From: Ypsolopha sequella
Taxonomy: Eukaryota; Arthropoda; Insecta; Lepidoptera; Ypsolophidae
Assembly: GCA_934047225.1 (NCBI GenBank)
Contig: CAKOHE010000081.1
Location: 1 to 64,000 of the forward strand
DNA: 64,000 nucleotides
Direction of reading: 5' to 3'
Made by a program: the position numbers and the translations under genes. The notes under the pieces are model-generated. The model did not search any database and was not told the DNA's origin. It worked only from the letters and a program-made list of their open reading frames with translations. This document shows positions 50,001 through 62,000 of the stretch, piece after piece (the stretch's first letter is position 1; every line of letters starts with the position of its first letter).

Positions 50001-53000
50001 GCAGTGAAGTGTGGTGGTCAGTCCGCCCACACTCCTTGCATGCCCGTGTAGACCTGCACTCATTCTCATAGTGAGGACCCAAACAGCGTCGGCACCGGTT
50101 GCGTGAGTTCACAAAATCCCACCGACCTTGAACCGGTTGGTTATTAAATTGTGGGCAGGCGATGAGCTTATGTCCCCTATTCTTGCAGTATGGGCATGGC
50201 ATACCACCAGAAGGGGAAGAAGGTTGAGCCGAATAATTTTGTTGGCGAGTGGGTGATGGGGAAGTTTGGGCCGAAAAAACTAGCTGACGAACGGATGATG
50301 AGGACGGTTGGGCCGAGTAGGTTAGGGCGTCACCGAATGCCAAGAACGGCCTATGGGGAGCAGGTTGAGGAGAGCGATACTCTTGCCGGCTCCTAAGCGG
50401 AGCTATGGGGCGGAATTCTCGAGTAGCCGTATAAGGCTGACGGGAACCTCGAGTGGGCTGAACCAGCTGATTGAGCTGAGCGAGCCTTTCTGACGGGCCG
50501 AGCCGTGCTGAAGAAGGAGCATCCTGTGACGCAAGGGACGATGACTCATTCTCCTTGCAGCGTGCGTGCTCTTCCAAGAACTCAATGAGGTTCTTGAGCG
50601 TGGGCAGAGTTGCACGAGATCCGTACTTCCGCTCGAAAAGAGTGCGGAGCTCGCCTTGTAGTTTTCGCACCACCATGGACACGAAAACATAGTCAGAATC
50701 CTTCATGGGCAGATCGAGGTTGCGGAGAGCGCTTTGCGCTGAGATAAGCGGAATTAAAAACGATGTGCAGATATCCGAGCGCATGTGGATGTGCGGAAGG
50801 TTCATGATAATGTCCACAAATCGGTCAATGAGTACGCGACGATTGTCGTAACGCTTGGTGAGAATTTCCATGGCTATGGGATAATTCTCGTTGGTAGGGT
50901 AGAGGTGTTTCACCATTTCATGTGCCTCACCCTTTAGGGCACCTAACAAATAATGCAGCTTGACAGCATCCGAGACTGTAGCCATCTCACTGATGAGGCT
51001 CCTAAAAACAGCAATAAATGAGGGCCATTCTTCCACGTTCGAGTGAAACTCCGGAATGGGTATTTTTGGTAGAACACCAACGGGTGTACCTGAGCTGAGG
51101 GGTGGCGTCTTGTCCGGAAGAGCTGATTTTTCTTTTAATTTTTCGAATGCCACTAGTATAGCATCATAGTTGCTAAGTCCCGACTGAAAATTTTTCGTGT
51201 AGGTTGCCTCAGTTTCGTCGGACAAATCCTCATCGTCAAGGATCTCATAATATACGTCCTCTAACTTAGTTTTAACGTGTTGTATGTTTGCGTAACGAGC
51301 GGTGAAGTCCGCCACAGAATATGTTTTTCTGTCGCCTGCCTCGACCGCCGAACCAATCTCCTTTAACAGAACTATCGCCTTTACGGCCTCACGAAACATC
51401 GCGGCTTGTGATTTCGAAGGCATCTTAATCTTGTTAAACTAGGTGGTTGTTTACTAAGATAAAATACGCAACGAGTTTGAGCTGAACTATAAAAGCGAGC
51501 GTACAACTGAAATAATTGATGAGATAGATGAATAGAGCTGAAATACTTGCGCGGATGAAGTAACAATGACTATGTTCAAACGGAACACGGAACTCTTAAA
51601 TAAACACGACAAAAAAAAAAAAAAAATTTTTTTTTTTAAACAACCTGTATATGAGCTGATAAACCAACGTGGAACACCCTATATGTGTACCATAAACAAT
51701 AAGAGCAGAGACGAGAAGAGAAAAAAAAAAAAAATGTTTACTATATTTGTGCTATATGCACCCGGTTAAAAAGCAGGCAATAACACGAAAAAACTGTCCG
51801 GCAATCTATTACTGCGACACGAGATTACCGTAACACAAAATATCGGAAAGGGCTGATGAACTTGTTCACTAAAATGTTATTTGCCTTGAAATCATGTGCC
51901 GATAATACGCGTTAGTTCTTGCTTACACGATAGTACAACTACAAAAAAAAACAACAGCCGTGGTAAATTCTATTTATAGAATAAAATACCTACCTACTTC
52001 TTTGAGTGCGTAAACAAACAAAGAATGTATTTACCTAGCCGAAATCGGATCTAAATGAGTGGACAATCCAATGATGCAAATCAAGCTTTGGTAATACGTA
52101 ACGTAATAACGCAATAATAACGTAATACGTATGACTATGAGTTTAATTAATTTTACGTATGGGTTTTATAAGGGCTGATAAATAATCCCTGGGAGTGACG
52201 GAGGGGGGTTTAACAAAGAAATATAGTGGACTGTAACAAACAATTGGGCTGAATGGATATAATTATATTATCTGAGCTGAATAATAATAATAAACGGGAT
52301 GAAAGTGAGTTTATTGTGTGGCGGGGGCGGGGGGGGGGCGGTTCTATACAGATAAATGGAATGTTCTAGGCGGCGCGGGCGCGGTAATGACCTACCCGAA
52401 ATAGGTATTCGAGACCACAAAATATATTTTTGCCGGAAAAAGGGCCGGGGAGGGGCCAAAATATGTAACCGGGTGAAAATGGACTGTAGTAAATCGACGG
52501 GGGCTGGTTCAAACGAAGTTACGGGCCGGCGGGGGGGAGGCGGGGGGTGGTTTAAACCAAAAATTTTCCGCTCGAAGAGACCAGAAATGTTCGAAAACGG
52601 TCTCGAAGGATCAAAATTTTTCGAAATTTTCGATAACGGACTCGAAGGACCAGAAATGTTCGAAATTATTTGAAATTTTCCGCTCGAAGGACCAGAAATG
52701 TAACCGCAAGGTTACAGGAATGCAGAGCTGATGGGATTTGAGTATTGATTGGAGAATTGTGGGTAAACTGACTGACCTTTGATGATGATTGTGGATGGGC
52801 CGACAAATGCGCCGCGTGGCGTCCCTCCTTGTTGGGCTGATGGAGCTGGCGCCTTGGGCAGGAATGTGCAGGATTATCTTGGAGTAATGTGAACACAACA
52901 CTGGTAGGTACGCGATATTGGTTGTGTCGGCGGCGCGAGTGTGCACACGTGTGTTTCGGACGATGTCCCGCGCGGAAGAGAGCGAACAAACCGCCGGCGC

Positions 53001-56000
53001 ACAAGTCACCGGCGCGCGGTGCGAGACTACGCGCATGCGCGTGCGTATCCGTCACGCTGTGGCGTGAACATCTTTGTTTCTGCTCTTTTGAGCAATAGCT
53101 ACTTCCGAAGTTTCAATTATCCTTAAGCCATAGATCAGTATTTTGTGGAACGTCGTAGGCATATTAAACCATGGATAATGGAACACAAAAGTAAATGTTG
53201 TTTTCAAGCAGAAAATCTTAAATTTGGCAGCATTTATTTTATATCCACTTGCCATGAACTTCAAAATTGAATGAAGCCGATTTAAGAGATTCAGGCTGAT
53301 ACTAGATATTTCAGTTATTTCCTCTGCATGCTGAAACATATTTCAAGCCGTGTTTCCATCTGTAGACACCCCTCCACCCTGCCTTGGTTTGTCTTTATAT
53401 AGACCAAGTTTTTCCCAAAAATCTTTGAGCGATCACTGGTTTCTTCAAACTTCTTGGAAGGTCGGCCACCTCCTTGGTTGCGGGCTGGATGCACAACAGG
53501 GAAAGTAACAAAAGTATTGCACCAATTTTTGTTTTTGTCGGCGCACCCTGTAAAATTGTCATGTGCTTGTTGGAATTTGGTGTTGTAATCTGACACTAAT
53601 CTTGTTAACAACCACTTGGTTTCGTGTGGAAAATCGGTGACACGTAGAGCATTTTTCTTCTTTTCTTGCAAGTATGTCCGTTTTTCGTGATGCTATCGAG
53701 AAGCATACTCTCTATAATAGCTGATAAGAGTGTATCTGCTAAAACAGGCTTCTTCGTTAGTTGATCCTTAAACAATTAAAAAACAAAAATTTGCAAACAT
53801 GACTAATAAAATAAAATTTTTGTTAAGGCGACGGTTTCGGACGGGAAAATTTTCAGTGGTTTTGGCAAGACTAATTACTTTTTGTAACAATGTTAACATT
53901 AAAGCCGGATGTGCCAGGAAATTCAACTTTATCATTTCATGAAAATTACTAAGCAGAAAAAAATCATTTTCACGTCGTTTTAGTGGCATTAATGTTTAAA
54001 AAAAAGTCATTGAGAATCTAAAATAAATAAAAAAAAAATAGATAATTACCTTCTGGAGTAGAATCCATCGCAAAAACACAAATTTTCACTAAAACTTCCG
54101 AGTAAGAAATTAATAAACGCAAGACTTAAAATTGTCGTAAACACATCCAATTTTGAACAAGTTCAACTTTGGACTGATGTAAAAATGACAACCCGTTTTT
54201 CAGGTAGCCCTAATTGCTGTGAATCTTTTCATTGTTTATTCAGGTAGTAATTTAAATTATTTTTGACGTGTTTCGAGAATTTTTACGTTTTTAGGTTTCG
54301 ACCAGCTTTTATGGATTTTTCACCTTCGTGCGTCGCTCAGTACAAAGTGCACAACTTAACTTTGTTTTTCTTGTTAAGAAGTTAAATGTGAAAAAGATAT
54401 TGGTCTTTGGGCATTCACGCCAATAGTTCAGTATAAGGTAGGTTTATAAATCAGCAGCTTGAAATTTAATACACAATAAGCCATTATTTGGTCGAAACAA
54501 ACTTAAAACAGCATTTTATGCTTGTATCGGCAAAATCGTGACAAATTGTGCATTCCACTTCAAACTGTTGATTTATAAATCTAAGTTATACTGAACTATT
54601 GGCGTGAATTGCCACAGACCAATATCTTTTTCACTTTTAACTTCTTAACAAGAAAAACAAATTAAAGTAGTGCTCCTTGTACCGAACGACTGACGTTTAA
54701 CTTTAATTACGAACGTAACTGCGAGCACGATACTAGTCATTTTACAAATAAATTAAAACTCACAGGTCCTGGACTACGTGACGGAAATTAACCGTCGACG
54801 TAACCTCGCCGCCACCGTCACTCACTACTACGACTCTTGGCGACAACTCACTGAAATACTGTTCTGTGTCGCTCCCAACGACATACTGGATCTCGAAGCG
54901 AGAAAGAACCTACTGTTGAACATCCTACAGGATCTATTAAACAAGATCCCGCCAGCAGAAGTATTACCGCAGATAGGTAACCTAGCTTCGGGAACCGTTC
55001 TACTCTTGCTAGTCAATCTACGGCACTGCTACATCATATTGTACTGCTATTGCGGATCACAGCATGGTCATGCTTGGTACTGAAATATCAGCTACTGCTT
55101 TAAAACAACGAAATCGTACTGTTACTCATACTGAATTCGCTTTGGTGGCAGCAGAGTTGGAAAAGGCGGATTGGTCTACAGTAACACTCAACAAATACAG
55201 ATGAAGCAGTTGAAGAATTTAATAAAATACTGAGCCAGTCAATAGCAAAATATACCTCAGAAAAACGTATAAGTCGAACCAAATTTACACTTAAACCCTG
55301 GATCACACCGGGGCTCATGCGTTGCATGAAACACCGCGATCGACTTCACTTAGATTTAAGAAAACATCCCGAAGACCCAGTGCGTAAACTCGTATACTCT
55401 CGCTATAGAAACTATTTTACGGAAATTGTTCGTAAACTTAAGATTGCGTATGAGAGTAAACTTCTGGAAGAAAATAATAAAAATCCAAAAGGTCTTTGGA
55501 AGGCTATTAAGAACATTTGTGAGTGTCCTAATAGTAAATCTTCTTCTTCTGAACTATTGACTACTAAACCGCAACCGATGGACTCCGTAAACTTTTGCAA
55601 CAGCCACTTTTCTGGCCTGGGCGGGAATCTTCCAAGTAGACTTCTAGCCAAACAAAATAAAACTGAGAAATCTCTAGCTGATGATGTTGACTTACAGCCG
55701 GCTCCACAATCATTTTTCATGCAGCCAACAGATGAACTTGAAGTAAAGTCAATAATAAGTCGATTGAAAAGTGATAGTGCACCAGGCTTGGATGGATATA
55801 AACCGCGGCTTATAAAGGAGATCTGCCACGCGATTTTGAAGCCTCTAACACATATACTTAACACTAGTCTTTCTTCTGGAGTTTTCCCCGAGTCATGGAA
55901 GAGGGCTGTTGTCGTTCCGATGCACAAGAGTGGATCAAAAAGCAACCCAGAGCACTACAGACCCATATCCCTATTAAGCATACTAAGTAAAATCTTGGAA

Positions 56001-59000
56001 AAAATTGTCAATAAACGTCTGGTAAATTACTTAGAGAAATTTGGACTACTTTCAAGCAAACAGTTTGGGTTTAGGCAGGGAAAATCGACAGAGGAAGCAG
56101 TTGCCACGCTTACTAAGTTGGTTTGTGGTTACCTTGACAATGGTATCAGCTGCGTTGGAGTCTTCTTGGACCTGGCCAAGGCCTTTGATACCATTTCTGT
56201 ACCGATTCTCCTAAAAAAAAACTTGAATTAGTTGGTATCAGAGGCCTCCCCTTCCAATGGTTTAAGAGCTATTTGACAGGAAGACAACAATGTGTCCGTA
56301 TTGCAGAACATATTAGCCATAATCTACCCGTAGATTTCGGTGTTCCACAGGGTAGTGTTCTTGGTCCAACCCTCTTTATTTTGTATTTAAACGACATTCA
56401 CAATCTTGAAATCCCTAACGCGGACCTACTCTGCTATGCCGATGATACTGTTGCACTTTTCCATGGTAATTCATGGAAGACAGTGCTTGAGGGTGCGGAG
56501 CATGGTATGTCCACTGTCGGTAAATGGCTTGACACTAACCTCCTTTCTCTTAACGCTAAAAAAACAAAGTACCTATGCTTTTACAAGACACGTGCGTCCC
56601 AGCCCAAAGAACGTACTCGCATTAAAATCCACTCTGCGTGTAATAATCCTTTGACATGCTCATGCGAGACACTAGACCGTGCTGACTCTGTTAAGTATCT
56701 CGGTGTTACTGTTGACCAGACCCTTTCCTTCAAAACGCATGTGGCAACTACTGCAAAAAAAGTACGGAAGCTAATATACGTCATGAAACTTCTTCGTAAC
56801 TCGGCGGATAAAAGAGTGCTTACTCTAGTATACACTGCTCTTTGCGAATCAATTTTAAGCTACTGTATCACCGCCTGGGGAGGAGTTGGGAAGACAGTGA
56901 TGTTAGAGTTAGAAAGAGCACAACGGTCGCTTCTTAAAGTCATGCACAAGAGACCTTTTCGGTATCCTACTGAAACACTGTACAAAGAAGCAGGCTTTTT
57001 GACCGTACGACAGATCTTCCTGTTAAAAGCTTCGTTGGCAACTCACCGCAAAATTATATCGTCTCCAGATTATCCATCATTGCTGAAAAAAAGAGTATTC
57101 CATACCCCTTCTATTTTAGTAAAAACCACCTTTGCACAACATTTTTCAAAATATCTGTTCCCTTTTATCTACAACAGGGTAGTAAAACTCTGCGATATTA
57201 AAAATTCTTCTTTAAGAGAAGCAAACACTACCATCCAAACATGGCTTAAAACACTGTCCTACGATGCTACAGAAGATATTCTTAAAAAGCCTACATAGTA
57301 TGACAATATAACCCTATCAACTGTTAAGCTGTGCTATACATAAACAAATTATATCTAACAAGAAACATAATAATATAAAACGTTAAAATATAAATATATA
57401 TTTTTTATCTATTGTATCATATTTATATATTATACTATATATCACTTTATAAATCATTATGTCACCAAATCTTTGTTCAAAACATACATACAAATACCCT
57501 CGTACACACCCTTTCACATCCTCTCCCTCACCCTTACACTTATCATATTTTCTACATACACATTAAATAATTAAAATCACTGTAATCATAACAATCTGTT
57601 AAACTGATCTATAGTCAATACGATTACAAATGTAGTTCTATTAGGCCCCCGCGGTTCAGGCTCGACCTAGTTTTGGGGACCACTGTTAATGTACTGAACT
57701 TTAATTAAGTTAAAGATCTAATGTAATTTTCTTTTTGGTAAATAAACTTATTCTTATTCTTATTCTTATACAGAAGAGATATTCCAATCTGAAATCGCAA
57801 GATTTCGAGGTGTCATTCTTCGGCCCGTCCAACCACATCATGCAAACCAAATCCCTGACGTTAAAATTCGTCCTGCACAAGATTTTAAGCTGGATTTTAG
57901 TATCGGGGGCTCGACGCAGAAGATGCGCGTCAATTTATACGGTGCGTTACTGAATTACTTGAATATCGTGAATCTGAAGACAAGTACAGCGGAAAGTAAA
58001 GACGATACGAATATCAACGAATCATACGTCAGCCGTTTAGATAGCTCGAAAGGACCTTCAACGAGAGAAGAGTCTGCTTTAAAGAACATGGTGGTGGACG
58101 TGATAAGTGAGTTTGGAGAGAACCTGTGTTCGATAATGTGCGGTGATTGTATCGGGGCAGGTCATGACGTGTGTCGTATGGTGGCGCTGAGCTGTCTCGA
58201 CACGCTGGTCGAGATCAATCCGCAGACGGACTGGATGCACACGCTGACTGACCAGGGCTACTTGAGGAGTTTGATCGACAGTCTTCTGCAGGATGATGAC
58301 GGACTGCAACAGGTTATTATTGAACTTGACGTATTATTTTAACAATCATTTACTATCTTTGCACTGTTTTCAAGCAGTCCTGTCAACAGGATAAGGCTGA
58401 TAAAGCTGTTGCGGTAGATTTTTTTTATTTATTAAACAAATGTTAAATCTACCTTTACAGGTACAGATTACTTAAGCTAACATTTATGATATGTTTCAAG
58501 TAAATAACTTGAAAATTGAAATTTAATAACCTAAAATTAAATAACATAATACACTCTGCGTCAAAAAAATAGCACCTTTTGAACTAGCGACCGTTTGAAC
58601 GCGTATTTTAGCAAATTTTTTTTTGTGGGTATCTGCGAATATTAGTGTAATATTCTGATTGAGGGTGGAGGATAATAAATCAGTTGCTAACTAGACTTGA
58701 CGCTGTTTCATTGTCACAACATGGTGGCAGCGGTAAATCAATAAAAACTAATTATAAAATAATAAATATTTGTGAATATTAGTGTAAAGAAGTGTTGTTG
58801 TGATTGCAAGAATACGTTACAGTATGGAACACGCAAGACCACCGTCGGAATTGAGTCTAGATGGCAGCCCCGTCAGCCGGGCTGACGCATGGAAACGTTG
58901 GAAAACACAATTTAAGCTCTTTTTAAAAGCATCGGGGGTGCATAAGGAGGAAGCAGGTGTACAGTCAAGCCTGCTAATTAATTTGATAGGATCGGATAGG

Positions 59001-62000
59001 TTCGATGTATACGAAACCTTTTCGTTCACTAATGAAGCGGACCGTGATGACGTCAACAAAGTGATAAAAAAGTTTGACGAATATTTCGGAGTCAAGCCGA
59101 ATATAACGTTAGCGAGATATAATTTTTTCACCAGATGCCAGGAGTCAGGTGAATCGATAAATCAATACGTAACGGCCTTGAAGCTATTGAGTAAGAATTG
59201 CCTGTTCCAAACTCTGGAAGAAGAACTCATTAGGGATCGCATAGTTTGCGGTATAAGAAGTACGGTCGTACGAGATCGTCTGTTAAGATACGATGAATTG
59301 ACGTTAGAAAAGGCAGTGAAAATATGTCAGGCGGACGAAGTGTCAGCTGACAGTAATCGTGTGTTGGAGGCGCGAAGCAGCAGCAGCGGTGCGTCTGCGG
59401 GCCTGGGGTCTGCACGCGTCGATGCGTTACAGGCGCGCAGCGGGCGCGGTGCCGGCCGGGGCAGTTGGCGAGGGCGCAGCCGCGGCGGGCGTGTTTGGCG
59501 CGGCGTAGCCGCGGCCGGCGGCGCCAGCGCAGAGCGACGTGGTCCAGACGCGATGAGCTCGGTGCGCCAGTGTCATAGGTGCGGGGGATCGTGCAGTGAT
59601 CCAAGTTCATGTCCAGCGTTAATGGTTCAGTGTTATGTGTGTGAAAATCATGGTCATTTCGCTAGAATGTGTAAATTAAGGAAGAGTGTCAAAAATGTTT
59701 TCGAAATCGAGGTCAACGAAGAAAACATATCGGAGGAAGATGACTGTGAGTCATTTTATATTTCTATGCTATCGAACGTTTTGCTAAAAAAGACGTCGTT
59801 ATTAGAGGACTGGTATGAACTATTAGTGGGCGAGTACGGTAGTGAAAAGTTTAAATTAGACACGGGTGCGGACATAAATGTGTTATCTTATGAAAGGTTT
59901 TTATCATTAGGTTATGATTTAAACTTGATTCAGCGCAAAAATAACATTAAGTTAGAATCATACAGCGGCGATATTATTCCTTTGAAAGGTATTTGTTACT
60001 TAAAATGGTGGCATAAAAACAAATTGTATACTCTAAAGTTTGCAATTGCAAATATAAAATGTCAAAGTGTGTTAGGTCGTCAGGCCTGTTCTGACTTAGG
60101 GCTGGTGCAACGTGTTTATGAGCTGAAGCAAGATGATATTTTAGCAAAAAACAGTGACTTGTTCGAGGGATTAGGATGTCTGCCGGTTGAGTATCATATT
60201 GTTGTGGATACCTCTGTTAAGCCGGTTGTATGTGCTACGCGTAAGGTACCGTTAGGGCTGCGTGATAAGTTGCAGGATGAATTGAATAGAATGATAAATT
60301 TAGGTGTAATAAGAAAAGTGACGCATCCTACACCGTGGGTCAATGCACTTGTAATCGCTGCAAGAAAGAACGGGAATTTGCGTATATGTTTGGATCCTAG
60401 GCCATTAAATGTTGCGATACAGCGTGCTCATTTTCAATTGCCGACAATAAAAGAGTTAGCTGTACAATTGAATGGCGCGGAATACTTTTCAGTGTTAGAT
60501 GCTAATTCAGGATTCTGGGCGGTAAAATTAGATGATGAAAGTGCTGATTTGTGCACGTTTGGAACGCCTTTTGGACGTTATCAATATTTGAGATTGCCGT
60601 ACGGTTTGAACTGTGCATCTGAGGTATTTCATGCAAAACTTAAGCAACTGTTAGAAGGACTAGAGGGAGTAGAATTATTTATTGATGATATTATTTGTTG
60701 GGGCAATACAAAGGAACAGCATGATATGCGTTTAAAGGCACTGCTGGATAGAGCACGAAAGATAAATTTAAAATTTAACAAAGATAAATGTCGTATATGT
60801 GTAGAAGAGGTGACATACCTTGGGCACATTTTTAATAAAAATGGCATGAAACCAGATTTTGAAAAAATTAAGGCAATTAAAAGTATGCCGGCACCTAATG
60901 ACAGGAAGTCTTTAGAACGTTTTTTGGGAGCAGTTAATTATTTGTCAAAATTTATACCACAATACTCGGAAAAGATCTATTTACTTACTCGGTTATTAAA
61001 AAAAGATATTGTTTGGAGATGGGAAAGTAGCCATCAAACGGCATATCAAATATTAATTGATTCTATTTGTGACAGCCCTGTATTAGCACTATATGACGTC
61101 ACACAGGAGGTGGTGTTGTCAGTAGACGCGAGTAGCGTAGCGCTCGGCGCCGTATTGTTGCAGGCGGGCCGCCCGGTGGAGTATGCGTCACGCACTTTGA
61201 CTGATACCCAGGTTCGATATGCACAGATAGAAAAGGAAATGTTGGCAATTGTTTTCGCTTGTGAAAAATTTCACCAATACATTTATGGAAAAAAAGCTGT
61301 AGTAATTGAAACAGATCATAAACCCCTTGAGAGTATATTTAAGAAGCCATTAGACTCAATCCCAGCACGTTTACAACGTATGATTATGAGATTGCAGGGA
61401 TATGATCTGATAGTAAATTATAAGCCAGGAAAGCTCATGTTTATACCGGACACGTTGTCACGTGCGCCACTACCTGATTTATATGATGACAACATTAGTA
61501 AAAATATATTATGCCAGGTTAATTTGTTAATAAAAACAATACCTATGTCAGGTACAAAATTAAATAAAATTGGAGAGGAAACTGGCAAGGATATTGAGTT
61601 GCAAAAACTATTGTCATATATAAATGGGGGGTGGCCACAGTATCAGTCAGATTTATGTAAAAGTCTGCAATATTATTGGTCGATGAGAGACGAACTGTAC
61701 TGTGTGAATGGGGTGATTTTTAAAAACAGGCAAGTTTTGATACCTGTTTCTATGAGAACAGAAATGTTAGAAATTATACATGATGGGCATTTAGGACAAG
61801 GCCGATGTAAAAAACGTGCACGAGAGGTATTGTTTTGGCCGGGTATCAGTCGAGATATTGATTGTTTTGTAAGAAAATGTAAATCTTGTCAGGAGAATTT
61901 AAATAAACCTTGCAGGGAACCGATGGTCGCTGTTCCAATACCTACTCTGCCATGGAACAAAGTTGGCTCTGATATATTTGAATATCGAAAAAAATATTAC

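Larger units (their letters stand above)
45338..53070 (-). mobile_element. BEL/Pao element 3, complete (7733 bp)
   Basis: Two 372-bp LTRs differ by one visible substitution (GGATAATT/GGAGAATT). The target duplication TCTTT lies at 45333-45337 and 53071-53075. On the minus strand the order is LTR, primer site, leader, gag, pol, LTR. All domains are present. Gag and pol share a frame but are separated by two in-frame stops. Confidence 0.95.
55035..57767 (+). mobile_element. 5'-truncated LINE (Jockey/CR1 group) inside the Nup205 exon
   Basis: It starts within the end of the endonuclease domain (TAIADHSMV) and continues through RT. It ends with a 3' UTR and a TTATTCTTATTCTTATTC tail directly against ATACAGAAGAG of the exon. 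No long target duplication is seen (at most two or three bases, AT/ATA). 5' truncation and a simple 3' repeat tail are typical of target-primed insertion. Confidence 0.85.

Noticed and set aside
58800..58823. GTG start for the Gypsy gag-pol frame
   Set aside because: The first ATG is at 58824; upstream codons do not look like gag.
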